A DNA stretch of 64,000 bases from Lachnospiraceae bacterium (GTDB taxonomy: Bacteria; Bacillota; Clostridia; Lachnospirales; Lachnospiraceae), in assembly GCA_017936885.1 (NCBI GenBank), contig JAGBEO010000004.1, forward strand, positions 1 to 64,000, read 5' to 3'. Shown here piece after piece: positions 7,747-16,832 of this stretch (positions within the stretch are counted from its first letter, which is position 1; every line of letters begins with the position of its first letter). The notes beneath the pieces were generated by a model. That model worked only from the letters and a program-made list of their open reading frames with translations, was not told the DNA's origin and did not search any database. The position numbers and the translations under genes are program-made.

Positions 7747-8634
7747 ATGTTCAATAGCCAACTGACTGCTTTCGTCTGTGTAGCAGACTGCGGCAGCTTT
7801 ACAAAAGCCGCAGAGAAATTATTTATCTCCCCGACCGCTGTTATGAAACAGATTAATTCGCTGGAGTCACATCTGAACTTAAAATTACTGGATCGAACCC
7901 CTCACGGTGTCCGGTTGACACCTGCCGGGGATGTGATCTATCAAGATGCCAAATTCCTGTTTGACTACTCCAAACGCTCCATCGCAAGTGCAAGACAGGC
8001 CATGAATGCATGTGAAAAAACTTTCTGTGTGGGAACATCCCTGTTAAACCCTGCCAAGCCGTTTATGGACTTATGGTATCGTATCAGCAGCGACTTTCCT
8101 GATTATAAATTACACCTGGTTCCCTTCGAGGATAACCATGAAGGGATTCTTGCCGAGATTGCACAGCTTGGCAAAAAATTTGATTTTCTGCTTGCTGTCT
8201 GTGATTCCAAACTCTGGCTGGAGAAATGTAATATGCTCCCTCTCGGACGTCATAAAAAGATGTGTGCAGTTTCCAGAGAACATCCTCTTGCCAAAAAGGA
8301 TTTTTTAGAGCTTTCTGATTTATACGGGGAAACCTTGATGATGGTCAAAGAAGGGGATTCCAAAATAAATGACATGATTCGTGATGACTTAAGAAGAAAT
8401 CATCCGGCAATCCGTATTGAGGACACACCGCATTTTTATGATATGTCTGTCTTTAACCGCTGTATCGAGACAGGCAATGTACTGCTTATGCTGGAATGCT
8501 GGCAGGACGTACATCCCGATCTTGTCAGCATTCCGGTTCATTGGGATTACAGCATTCCCTATGGTCTTCTCTATGCCCTCGATCCGCCGGAAGATGTTCT
8601 GAGGTTTGTGGAAGCAGTCAGGAATTTGCAATAA
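7747..8634 (+). CDS. LysR-family transcriptional regulator
   Basis: A 295-aa regulator. Residues 1-60 form the winged HTH (MFNSQLTAFVCVADCGSFTKAAEKLF, VMKQINSLESHLNLKLLDRT). Residues ~90-290 are the substrate-binding co-inducer domain. The frame is open upstream to 7582, but ATG at 7747 with CGGAGG is the natural start. It probably controls the divergent flavodoxin-CMD-AKR-cupin cluster, an inference from position and the shared intergenic region. Confidence 0.9.
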   Translation: MFNSQLTAFVCVADCGSFTKAAEKLFISPTAVMKQINSLESHLNLKLLDRTPHGVRLTPAGDVIYQDAKFLFDYSKRSIASARQAMNACEKTFCVGTSLLNPAKPFMDLWYRISSDFPDYKLHLVPFEDNHEGILAEIAQLGKKFDFLLAVCDSKLWLEKCNMLPLGRHKKMCAVSREHPLAKKDFLELSDLYGETLMMVKEGDSKINDMIRDDLRRNHPAIRIEDTPHFYDMSVFNRCIETGNVLLMLECWQDVHPDLVSIPVHWDYSIPYGLLYALDPPEDVLRFVEAVRNLQ

Positions 8635-8643
8635 AAGATCAGG

Positions 8644-10422
8644 TTAATGATTCAGAGAATTATAAAGTTCTAAAATATCTGCATTGATCTGCTCAGCGGT
8701 TAAATGATATCTGAAATATTGCTCTTCTACCGTGACACGATCGACAAATTCTTTCCTTGCCCCGAAGTTCAGAACCTTCACGGAAGAACTTCCATAGAAT
8801 CCTGCAATTTTCTCGCCAAAGCCGCCGTCTGTCACACCATCCTCCAAAGTAACAACCAGACGGTGGCCGTCTTTTGGCAGTGCCCTCAGTATTGTTTCAT
8901 CCACTGCAGAAACATAGCGAGGATTGATCAGGGTTGCACGGATTCCGTGCTCTGTCTCCAAGCGCTCTCTGACCCGTTCACCCAGCTCCAAAAACTTTCC
9001 AAGCGCCAATATCGCTACCTCTGTTCCGTATTTCACAATCTCATATCTGGCAGGATAAGCATATTCCGGCAGCAATTTGACATCCCTGCTTACGGTTTCA
9101 ATGCCCGGCACCCGGATGATTACCGGATGTTCTGTCTGTTCAATCGCCCATTCCAGCATACTGAGATATTCTTCCTTGCAGGTAGGTGCCAGACAAATAA
9201 TATCAGGAATGTTTCTGACAAGAGAAACATCAAAAATTCCCATATGCGTCTGACTTCCATAGGATATTCCCGCAAAAAACACAAGAATAACCGCCGGACT
9301 GTGATTCAGCGCCAGATCGGAGGAAAGCTGGTCATAGGTTCGCTGTAAAAAAGAACTGCTTACTCCGAACACCGGCTTTCCTCCCGCTTTCGCAATCCCG
9401 GAAGCCAAAGCCACTGCATGCCCTTCTGCAATACCCACATCTGCAAACTGCTTCGGGAATTGTTGTCTCAACGACTCCCCAAACCCTAATATTTTGGGTG
9501 TTCCGGCGGTTATCGCGGTGACTTTGGGATCTTTCCGCATTTTATCAGCCAGATATACCGCGGTCAGAGCCTCGTAAGTCTCCGCATCCACCGTATCTTC
9601 AAGCGATTTTCCCGTATCCATATCAAACGGTCCCATGTAGTGCCAGCTTTCACGATTTGCCTCTGCGAACCGATATCCTTTTCCTTTTACCGTACACATA
9701 TGAACCACAACCGGATGATCCGTATTTTTCACCTTCTCCAACGCATTTACAACTGCGTTCACATCGTTGCCGTCAGGTACAAAGAAATAGTCAAATCCCA
9801 ACGCCTGAAAGAAATTACAATCTGCCTTTCCCTTCGTTTCTCTCAACAGCTTAAGGTTTTGGTATAAGCCGCCATGGTTTCCTGCAATGCTCATATCATT
9901 ATCATTGATGATTATGATCATATTGCTTCCCAGCTCAGCCGCATGATTCAAGCCTTCAAATGCCTCACCGCCGCTCAGTGCACCGTCACCGACTACTGCA
10001 ATGACATTGTTTGTCTCACCTTTGACATCGCGGCCTTTTGCCAGTCCGCAGGCAAGGCTGATTGCCGTAGAAGTGTGTCCGATAGAAAAAATATCATGCT
10101 CACTCTCAGCAGGGTTTGTAAAACCGCTGACAGAGAAATATTTTTCAGGATCAATATAGGCTTCTTTCCTGCCGGTCAGCAGCTTATGTGCGTAACATTG
10201 ATGGGACACATCAAAGATGATTTGATCAACCGGAGAATCAAACACATAGTGCAGGGCAACTACAGCCTCAATGACTGCCAGATTGGAACCCACATGACCG
10301 CCTGTCACGCTAAGACGCATAAGCATCTGCTGCCTGATTTCTCCGCATAGCTGCACAAGTTCACTTTTTGATAAGCCTTTCAAATCTTTAGGTATATTGA
10401 TTTTATCCAGAACTTTACTCAT
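8644..10422 (-). CDS. dxs: 1-deoxy-D-xylulose-5-phosphate synthase (DXS-like)
   Basis: A 592-aa thiamine-diphosphate enzyme condensing pyruvate and glyceraldehyde-3-phosphate, the first step of the MEP isoprenoid pathway and a precursor of thiamine and pyridoxal. TPP motif G145-D-G to N175, GHVGSNL near residue 42 and the transketolase C-domain GFGEKIAGFYG are visible. It is slightly shorter than typical DXS (~620) and has HQCYAHKLLTGR where standard DXS has HQAYPHKILTGR, so it may be a divergent DXS paralogue. The start at 10422 is the ATG after AAAGGA. It is the last gene of the MBOAT operon, 35 nt after the transglutaminase gene. Confidence 0.8.
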   Translation of the reverse strand: MSKVLDKINIPKDLKGLSKSELVQLCGEIRQQMLMRLSVTGGHVGSNLAVIEAVVALHYVFDSPVDQIIFDVSHQCYAHKLLTGRKEAYIDPEKYFSVSGFTNPAESEHDIFSIGHTSTAISLACGLAKGRDVKGETNNVIAVVGDGALSGGEAFEGLNHAAELGSNMIIIINDNDMSIAGNHGGLYQNLKLLRETKGKADCNFFQALGFDYFFVPDGNDVNAVVNALEKVKNTDHPVVVHMCTVKGKGYRFAEANRESWHYMGPFDMDTGKSLEDTVDAETYEALTAVYLADKMRKDPKVTAITAGTPKILGFGESLRQQFPKQFADVGIAEGHAVALASGIAKAGGKPVFGVSSSFLQRTYDQLSSDLALNHSPAVILVFFAGISYGSQTHMGIFDVSLVRNIPDIICLAPTCKEEYLSMLEWAIEQTEHPVIIRVPGIETVSRDVKLLPEYAYPARYEIVKYGTEVAILALGKFLELGERVRERLETEHGIRATLINPRYVSAVDETILRALPKDGHRLVVTLEDGVTDGGFGEKIAGFYGSSSVKVLNFGARKEFVDRVTVEEQYFRYHLTAEQINADILELYNSLNH

Positions 10423-10457
10423 CACTCTGCATTCCTTTCTCCAAGATTCTTTTGCCA

Positions 10458-11651
10458 CTAACGGCTGCCGTAAGCATAGGTCGTACCAGTCGCCTCCGGC
10501 ACCAAAGATTCATCCCAACGGTGAATACTGCCTTTTCGCAGATCATCACTGGTCACGTTGAAATAGTTATGTCCGGGGCTGCCGCCGATGGGATCGTCCC
10601 ATGCACAGTCCACACAGTACCATTCGCCATCCAGCTTTACCATATTCCATGAATGCTGTACCCCATTACTTCCGGGAGTTCCGAACACTGTTATGCACTC
10701 AATATCCAGCATATCCATAAACAACTGAAACGTAGAAGAATATCCGTGGCACATAGCAGACCGGTCTATCAAAACCCCATAGGGCGTATTGCTTCCGTCC
10801 GTAAAGCCGTCTTCGGAAGAACGTCCGAAAACACCGTAATCAAAATTCGACCAACCGGTAATAAAGTCATGAATGGCAAGTTCCTTCTCATAATCGCTCA
10901 TAGTATCATCAATCTCTGATGCGATCACATCTTTAGCTGCCTCCAGAATACTGCTGTCGATTTCTGAGAGAGAAGAATCATCCCCTGTCCTCCATGCCTG
11001 CAAAACTGCCTCCGCATTGTAAGAATCCTCCGTTCCGGCACCTCTTACCACTTCTTCTGATTCCGAAGAAGACTCCGATGCTGCGTTCTCCCCTGTACTG
11101 TTTTCGTTCTCCGCACCGTTTCCGGCGCCTTTCGTATCTGTGTCAAAACAGTCCAGAAACGCTTTCTTCGCCGTTTGCGGCTCCGGACAGATCAGCAGGG
11201 CTACATATCTGCCGTTTACTGCCACGATTCCTTCTTTTACCATTGCAGCCTGCTGCGGTGCATAACCTTCAAAAACACCGGCACGATTCCGGATATATTC
11301 CGTCAAAGCTTCTTCGGCTGCCTCACAATCCTTCTCATCTGCCATCAACAATACCGCTATTTCGCCTGCCTCTACACCATCGGCATAACAGACCGCACCG
11401 TCTGTCACCTTTTCTGTTTGAATGAAGTAATAATCTGACAGCCATGTAGCAAAATCTGCATCCTCCGAAGTAATCTGTGTCAACGCAGGAAGCTCCCGCT
11501 GGCTTTCCACAATGGCTACTGTGATATCACCGGGAGCCATATTGGCAGATTCACCGGAAATCATGTCCGTTTCAGACGACTGCTGCCGTGAACAACCCGT
11601 AAAAGAAAACAACAGTAATATCGTAACAATAGAATATATTATCTTTTTCAT
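10458..11651 (-). CDS. Lipoprotein with DUF4358-like and transglutaminase-like domains
   Basis: A 397-aa lipoprotein: signal peptide with lipobox FTGC, lipidated Cys20. Residues ~40-170 resemble DUF4358, an extracytoplasmic domain common in Lachnospiraceae. A Ser/Glu-rich linker (175-210) follows. Residues ~225-395 form a transglutaminase-like cysteine-protease fold with a visible triad Cys301 (SAMCHGYS), His333 (QHSWNMV) and Asp348 (VDCAWDDP). It probably acts outside the membrane on protein or peptidoglycan cross-links. Its place between the DHHW/MBOAT pair and dxs suggests cell-envelope work. The start ATG at 11651 follows GAGAGG. Confidence 0.8.
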   Translation of the reverse strand: MKKIIYSIVTILLLFSFTGCSRQQSSETDMISGESANMAPGDITVAIVESQRELPALTQITSEDADFATWLSDYYFIQTEKVTDGAVCYADGVEAGEIAVLLMADEKDCEAAEEALTEYIRNRAGVFEGYAPQQAAMVKEGIVAVNGRYVALLICPEPQTAKKAFLDCFDTDTKGAGNGAENENSTGENAASESSSESEEVVRGAGTEDSYNAEAVLQAWRTGDDSSLSEIDSSILEAAKDVIASEIDDTMSDYEKELAIHDFITGWSNFDYGVFGRSSEDGFTDGSNTPYGVLIDRSAMCHGYSSTFQLFMDMLDIECITVFGTPGSNGVQHSWNMVKLDGEWYCVDCAWDDPIGGSPGHNYFNVTSDDLRKGSIHRWDESLVPEATGTTYAYGSR

Positions 11652-11702
11652 AAATGACCTCTCATACTTCCTGATTTATTTTGTAGAGAAAACCGATTTC
11701 TC

Positions 11703-12854
11703 CTAATTTGTCAGTTTGGTAATACTCATGTCCTCTGCGAATCCGGAAACATTATATAAGACCAATAGATCCGTATATCCGCCTGTCTCAATCAGTTCAC
11801 TTACTTTTCGGTTGGTATATCTCAGATCGAGAACATCAATTTGCTGAAATTCTCCCAGCATAAACGGGATAAAGCAGTTTGCATAAGAATCCTTAATGAC
11901 CAGAATTTTACGCCCACTGTCCGCTTCCGTACTAATCTGCATAAAGGGATCATTCCCGCCAAAATAAACTGCATATTTATCTTTCGTATTCAGCGCTTCA
12001 TAGTCATAAAGACTGTTTTCGCTTTCCCCCGTACTCTCTTTATACACTTGATAAGCAGTTTCCTTCACAGGAATGAACAATTCAATGGTATCTCCTGCCG
12101 TCTGAATCCCCAGTTTCGATTGTACGGTTCCTTCAAAGCTGTCCGTCACTGTCTGAATCATATAGTCAGCCCATTCCGGCACCAAACAGCCCCGCGCCTT
12201 TGCCCATTCCTGATATACATAGAAGGCGGCAAGTGTCTTCCAATGATGGTCTGTATGATAATATATTTCTTCATCCGTATGCCTACGCAAAACAGATGCG
12301 GCATCAAACCAGACTCCTTCCGGCAAAACATCCGCAATCTGCGCCAGATAATCGTCCCCGCCGCCCGAAGAAGCATAGGGAGGAAGTTTATCCTGCAAAA
12401 TATCCACCGCATTAGGCACCACCATAACAGAAATATGTTCCGCGCCAAATTGCTCCGTGTATCGTCCGGCAAATTCTGCCAGTGCCGCAACATTGCGTTC
12501 CGCCATCTGCGTTGCATATGATCCGGTGTGCTTTTCCACGAAATAACCATCCCTGGCAAAATAAATATCTTTGCTCTCCCTTTTAAAAAGCAGCCGTTCT
12601 ATAGAGGTCTTTAAACCGATCCATCGATCCCTGAAAGGAAATTGATCAGTCAGATATTCCTCATAATCTGTTTCAAACTCACCATTCCGGATCTCTTCTG
12701 CCTTGATCTTAGGCATCTGCGCCAAAACCCGGTTCTCGGTCTCTGAAAACGCTGCGGAAGGCTTACATAGTGTTGCCACTGTCAAACCAAACAGCAAAAG
12801 CAGAAACACCATAACGGTGATACACGGCTGCCGCTTTATCTTTTCTCCATTCAT
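11703..12854 (-). CDS. DHHW-family protein (AlgX/AlgJ-like), partner of MBOAT acyltransferase
   Basis: A 383-aa membrane-anchored protein: one N-terminal TM helix (residues ~12-30), then an extracytoplasmic SGNH-like domain. The signature DHHW is at residues 202-205 (YYHTDHHW), and RKILVIKDSYANCFIPFM supplies the Ser-containing block. Such proteins receive acyl groups from an MBOAT and pass them to a polysaccharide. The ATG at 12854 after AGAGGAA is preferred over 12866 and an upstream TTG. It starts 44 nt after the MBOAT stop, so the two are co-transcribed. Confidence 0.85.
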   Translation of the reverse strand: MNGEKIKRQPCITVMVFLLLLFGLTVATLCKPSAAFSETENRVLAQMPKIKAEEIRNGEFETDYEEYLTDQFPFRDRWIGLKTSIERLLFKRESKDIYFARDGYFVEKHTGSYATQMAERNVAALAEFAGRYTEQFGAEHISVMVVPNAVDILQDKLPPYASSGGGDDYLAQIADVLPEGVWFDAASVLRRHTDEEIYYHTDHHWKTLAAFYVYQEWAKARGCLVPEWADYMIQTVTDSFEGTVQSKLGIQTAGDTIELFIPVKETAYQVYKESTGESENSLYDYEALNTKDKYAVYFGGNDPFMQISTEADSGRKILVIKDSYANCFIPFMLGEFQQIDVLDLRYTNRKVSELIETGGYTDLLVLYNVSGFAEDMSITKLTN

Positions 12855-12898
12855 ATTTCCTCTCATTCTGCCGTGTATACGGCTATACAATTCCCTTA

Positions 12899-14320
12899 TC
12901 AAAACCGAAAGTAAAGAAACGGATTATAGGTTGCGTCCACAAGCCACGCCACGGACAGGATAAATATGCCGGCATAAAATACATTTTCAACAAGCGGCTG
13001 CATGACATTGCGCCCGGAAAGCCTTGCACAAACACCTCTCCCGATATCCTGAGGCAGATGCGTACTTCCAAGAATGCATAAAACCAGCAAAAATACATGA
13101 TTGTACAGCAGGTAAACAGTCTCTTTGTTCCCTATTCCCTGACCATAGATGCCAAACAACGCTTTCAGAAACGCCATTCCCTGCCCCATATCCTCAAACA
13201 CAAACAGGTTCCAGCCGAGCATAACGAAAAACATACAGTATATATGTCCGCATACAACAGGCAGTTTTTTCAGATGCTTCCCGAAAATAAACTTCTCCGC
13301 AAGCAACAGCGCACCATAATATACCCCCCATATCACGAAGTTCCAGCTTGCCCCGTGCCAAATCCCGGTCAGCAGCCAGACAATGAAAATATTCCGAATA
13401 TGCTTCCATTTATTGACACGGTTTCCTCCCAACGGAATATAGACATATTCCCGGAACCATGTACCAAGGGATATATGCCACCTGCGCCAAAACTCCGTAA
13501 TGCTTTTCGACAGATACGGATAATTGAAATTCTCCGGGAAACGAAAGCCGAACATATGCCCAAGTCCTACTGCCATATCGGAATAAGCAGAAAAGTCAAA
13601 GTAGATTTGAAAAGTATATGCTGTAAGCCCCATCCAGGCTGTCAATACCGGCACATCTGAATAGTTCATGGTCTGTATGGTATCCCAGAGTGCTCCGGCA
13701 TTATTGGCAAGCAGAACCTTTTTGCCCAGCCCAATCATAAAGCGGCGGACACCCTCTGCATATTGTTCCATTGTTTCTTTTCGTGTACGAAGCTGTGTAT
13801 CAATGGTTTTATACTGAACAATCGGTCCTGCAATCAACTGCGGAAACATCGACACATAAGCGCCGAAGGAAATCAGATTTTTCTGCACTGCCGCCTCTCC
13901 CCGATATACGTCAATGGTATAAGAGATGGTCTGAAACGTATAAAAGGAAATACCGATAGGCAAAGCAATCTGCAACATGGCAATACCTGCCCCGGTCAGG
14001 TTATTTGCCGTTTCAATCACAAAATCAGAATACTTAAAAAAAGCAAGCATAGACAGGCTGACAATGCACGAAATAATCATTGTTATCCCGGCCGCCTTCC
14101 TTCTTCCCATCTTCGTGAAACAGTCGATCAAAATACCTCCCGTATAAGAGATGAAAATGGAAACCAGCATCAGGATGATATAAACCGGTTCTCCCCATGC
14201 GTAAAAAATAAGACTGAATATCAACAGTACAAAATTCCGTAATGCGTGCGGCACAATATAATAAACAAGCAGTACAGCCGGCAAAAAGCGGAACAGGAAA
14301 AGTAAGCTGCTAAAAACCAT
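12899..14320 (-). CDS. MBOAT O-acyltransferase (AlgI/DltB-like)
   Basis: A 473-aa integral membrane acyltransferase with about ten TM segments. WRRWHISLGTWFREYVYIPLGG (from residue 278, His282) and LLTGIWHGASWNF (catalytic His322) are the MBOAT hallmarks. It moves acyl groups, usually acetyl, across the membrane for modification of a surface polymer. The start ATG at 14320 is preceded by GGAGGCGGCAT. A 22-codon ORF on the same strand overlaps this start by 11 nt. It heads the operon MBOAT, DHHW, transglutaminase lipoprotein, dxs. Confidence 0.92.
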   Translation of the reverse strand: MVFSSLLFLFRFLPAVLLVYYIVPHALRNFVLLIFSLIFYAWGEPVYIILMLVSIFISYTGGILIDCFTKMGRRKAAGITMIISCIVSLSMLAFFKYSDFVIETANNLTGAGIAMLQIALPIGISFYTFQTISYTIDVYRGEAAVQKNLISFGAYVSMFPQLIAGPIVQYKTIDTQLRTRKETMEQYAEGVRRFMIGLGKKVLLANNAGALWDTIQTMNYSDVPVLTAWMGLTAYTFQIYFDFSAYSDMAVGLGHMFGFRFPENFNYPYLSKSITEFWRRWHISLGTWFREYVYIPLGGNRVNKWKHIRNIFIVWLLTGIWHGASWNFVIWGVYYGALLLAEKFIFGKHLKKLPVVCGHIYCMFFVMLGWNLFVFEDMGQGMAFLKALFGIYGQGIGNKETVYLLYNHVFLLVLCILGSTHLPQDIGRGVCARLSGRNVMQPLVENVFYAGIFILSVAWLVDATYNPFLYFRF

Positions 14321-14378
14321 ATGCCGCCTCCTTAAAATGCCCGGACAGCCAGTGCGTGGACATTGGTAAAGTTTTCAT
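14310..14378 (-). CDS. Possible 22-aa leader peptide overlapping the MBOAT start
   Basis: ATG at 14378 follows AAAGGAGGATG with good spacing. It opens a 22-codon frame (MKTLPMSTHWLSGHFKEAAYGF) that ends with TAG 11 nt inside the MBOAT gene. The peptide is not hydrophobic. The geometry is that of translational coupling: ribosomes finishing the peptide would terminate on the MBOAT start. It may be a leader, a small protein or the relic of a truncated gene. Confidence 0.45.
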   Translation of the reverse strand: MKTLPMSTHWLSGHFKEAAYGF

Positions 14379-14398
14379 CTGAACATCCTCCTTTACGC

Positions 14399-14460
14399 TT
14401 GACAATATCATAAACCTTAGAGTATACTCTCAAGCAAGAGGGTTTCTCTAAGGTTTTTTA
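14399..14460 (+). promoter_or_regulatory. MerR-gene promoter with internal dyad and T-tailed hairpin
   Basis: TTGACA (14399-14404), an 18-bp spacer and TATACT (14423-14428) face the merR gene. The stretch around the -10, CTTAGAGTATACTCTCAAG, is an imperfect dyad of the type MerR proteins bind between -35 and -10. Overlapping it, AAACCTTAGAG (14412-14422) is repeated perfectly inverted at 14446-14456 and runs into a T-rich tract, giving a terminator-like hairpin. Confidence 0.55.
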
Positions 14461-14486
14461 TATTTTTTGAAAAGGAGTCTGAATGT

Positions 14487-14975
14487 ATGTATTATACGGT
14501 CTGCGAAGTTGCGAAGCGTTTGAATCTCTCACCTCATACAATTCGTTTTTACAGCAAAGAAGGCTTGCTTGATTTCGTTGAGCGGGATCAAAACGGCAAC
14601 CGCATTTTTAAGGAATCTGATTTTGAACGGTTGTTCATCATCGCCTCCCTGAAGCGGGCAGGCATGTCGATCAAACAAATCCGTGCCTTTACCCTTCTCT
14701 GTGATAAGGGTGACTCCACCATTGCACAGCGTTTGCAGATTATCATGAATCAGAGGGAAGCCGTGGAAGAACAAATCACCGAATTGCAGGACGCGCTGGA
14801 TGTGCTGAAATATAAGACCTGGCTTTATGAAGTGGCTTTGGAAGCCGGAACCACTGCCGTACACGATCATATGCCGCCGGAAGATATGCCGCCTAATATT
14901 CGACGGATCAAAGAACGTATACGGCGGCTTACCGATGATATGGAACAATGCTATAGAAATGCTGCTAACACTTAA
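14487..14975 (+). CDS. MerR-family transcriptional regulator
   Basis: A 162-aa regulator. Residues 1-70 are the MerR winged helix (YTVCEVAKRLNLSPHTIRFYSKEGLL, NGNRIFKESDFERL). Residues ~75-115 form the dimerisation coiled coil. The C-terminal tail contains HDHMPPEDMPP, not a classical Cys metal site. The start ATG at 14487 follows AAGGAG. The dyad in its promoter suggests autoregulation. No obvious target gene is adjacent on the same strand; the MBOAT operon is divergent 108 bp away. Confidence 0.88.
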   Translation: MYYTVCEVAKRLNLSPHTIRFYSKEGLLDFVERDQNGNRIFKESDFERLFIIASLKRAGMSIKQIRAFTLLCDKGDSTIAQRLQIIMNQREAVEEQITELQDALDVLKYKTWLYEVALEAGTTAVHDHMPPEDMPPNIRRIKERIRRLTDDMEQCYRNAANT

Positions 14976-14978
14976 AAG

Positions 14979-15001
14979 GGAGGAACTTTTACAGTTCCTC
15001 C
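14979..15001. terminator. Hairpin between convergent merR and spermidine-synthase-like genes
   Basis: GGAGGAAC (14979-14986) and GTTCCTCC (14994-15001) form a perfect 8-bp stem with a 7-nt loop across the last codons of the minus-strand gene. It may stop transcription from both sides, although a long T-tract is missing. Confidence 0.4.
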
Positions 15002-16578
15002 AACAATCCCTGAACACCTTCCTGCTCAAAAAGTGTCTTATAATATGCCAATTCCCTCTGGATCAATTCATCGATGACACGCATTCCCAAAAGCTCTATC
15101 GGCGCCTTGTCATCCGTCAGAAGATAATCGCCTCCATCGTAACGTGTCAGTCCTTCTGCCACCTTCTCCATCATAAGCGCCAGTTCCTGATTCTCCAGTA
15201 TGCTTCTGTTTTGTTCAAAGACTGCTGCCGCATCCGGGTTCTGTGTGGCAAACAGTTCTCTGTTTGTAGAGCCTTTCACGTCTACGGTATAGACTTCATC
15301 AAATACACTGGCGATGGTATCGGACAGATATTGGTTAATGTTGCCTTCCGCCTCCGAATGCATATTCATATTGACAACCATCACGCCGTCTTCTGTCAGA
15401 TGCTCTTTTACCATCGTAAAAAATTCTGCAGAAGACATCTGAAAAGGGATCGTGATATCCTGATAGGCATCCACCATAATCACATCATATTTCCCGGAAT
15501 CCGCAGCCAGATAGGCTCTGCCGTCATATGTGGTGACAGATACCGTGTCAGGCAATTCAAAATATTCTCCCGCAAGCTGTGTGATCTTTTCATCAATCTC
15601 CACACCTTCCACCGATGCCACATCGAAATAAGTCTGGCATTGCTTGGCATAAGTGCCTGTTCCCATGCCCAGGATCAGCACCTTGGGATTCTCCCTGCCC
15701 GCCATCACCGGGGCTGCCAGCGCATAATCGTAATACATGCCGGTCACACCGCCCTCCTTCTTCATAATGGACTGGACACCGAACAAAACATTCGTGGACA
15801 GAATCACGCTATCCTCTGTTTCTTTCACCTGCAAATAGTTATAAATAGATTCCCCCTCATACAATAGATTCGTTTCCCCAAACATGAAACTGCCTGATGA
15901 TCCGAAGATACTGCATAAAAGGAACAGCAACACGCTGACAATACACTGTACCGCTTTCCGTTTCGTGGTGATGAAATAAAGCAGTCCGAGCAGCAGCAGT
16001 ATCCCGGAGAAGATCAAAAACGTGATGGATGTCCCCACCGCCGGAATCGTCACGAAGGTCGGCACAAAGGTACCGATAATGCTTCCGATGGTATTAAAGG
16101 CATTCAAAGAACCCACCGTCTTGCCGCTGTCATCCAGACTATCCACCGTATATTTCACTAAAGACGGGGTAACCGTTCCCAACAGAAACAGCGGAAATAC
16201 GAAGATAATCATACAGGCAAGAAAAGCCGCCCAGATCAGGAAATTGTTATTCACCGTGAAGACCAGAGCCGCCGATATAAGCAAAATCACATACTTCCCA
16301 AAAACAGGAATCGCCGCGATCCAGACAGCTGCAATCAGGATTCTTCCGTACAGCTTGTCCGGATTCGGGTTCTTGTCCGCACTTCTGCCGCCCCAGATAT
16401 TTCCCAAAGCCATAGCGATCATGATTGTTCCGATGATAATCGTCCACACGATCTGGGAGGAACTAAAATACGGCGCAAGCAGCCTGCTCGCCCCCAGTTC
16501 CACTGCCATTACGGACATTCCCGCAAAGAATTCCGTGAGATATAAATAATATTTATTTCGTAAGATACCTCTTTCCAT
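14989..16578 (-). CDS. Membrane-anchored spermidine-synthase-like protein
   Basis: A 529-aa fusion. Residues ~10-225 contain about seven or eight TM helices, starting YLTEFFAGMSVMAVELGASRLL, typical of the fused MFS/spermidine synthase family. Residues ~240-500 are a spermidine-synthase-like Rossmann domain with SAM-type loop GMGTG (304-308) and an aspartate in VDAYQD (370) at the position of the aminopropyl-transfer base. Whether it makes polyamine is not known; no speD/speE partner is nearby. It is convergent with merR. Confidence 0.85.
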   Translation of the reverse strand: MERGILRNKYYLYLTEFFAGMSVMAVELGASRLLAPYFSSSQIVWTIIIGTIMIAMALGNIWGGRSADKNPNPDKLYGRILIAAVWIAAIPVFGKYVILLISAALVFTVNNNFLIWAAFLACMIIFVFPLFLLGTVTPSLVKYTVDSLDDSGKTVGSLNAFNTIGSIIGTFVPTFVTIPAVGTSITFLIFSGILLLLGLLYFITTKRKAVQCIVSVLLFLLCSIFGSSGSFMFGETNLLYEGESIYNYLQVKETEDSVILSTNVLFGVQSIMKKEGGVTGMYYDYALAAPVMAGRENPKVLILGMGTGTYAKQCQTYFDVASVEGVEIDEKITQLAGEYFELPDTVSVTTYDGRAYLAADSGKYDVIMVDAYQDITIPFQMSSAEFFTMVKEHLTEDGVMVVNMNMHSEAEGNINQYLSDTIASVFDEVYTVDVKGSTNRELFATQNPDAAAVFEQNRSILENQELALMMEKVAEGLTRYDGGDYLLTDDKAPIELLGMRVIDELIQRELAYYKTLFEQEGVQGLLEEL

Positions 16579-16710
16579 CTAAACCTCCATGTCAGAACAG
16601 TTTACTGCAATCAAAACATTCCCCAACTCTGACTTCAATTTTCATTTATTCTACATTGTACACGTTTTCATATAGATGCGCAATTCAAACTGCTATATCG
16701 TCTTCTTAAT

Positions 16711-16763
16711 CTCAAAAAAGACATTAGCGTATTCATCATATCTGAATATACACTAATGTCTTT
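16711..16763 (-). terminator. Terminator of the oleate hydratase gene
   Basis: Read on the minus strand, AAAGACATTAGTGTATATTCA pairs with TGAATACGCTAATGTCTTT and is followed by TTTTTT. It lies 70 nt beyond the oleate hydratase stop. The adjoining 16579-16710 shows nothing else recognisable. Confidence 0.75.
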
Positions 16764-16832
16764 CTCTATTACATCGCAATACAGCATGCATCCAATGTAA
16801 CTTTATAGTCTTACTATAAATTATACTAATTC

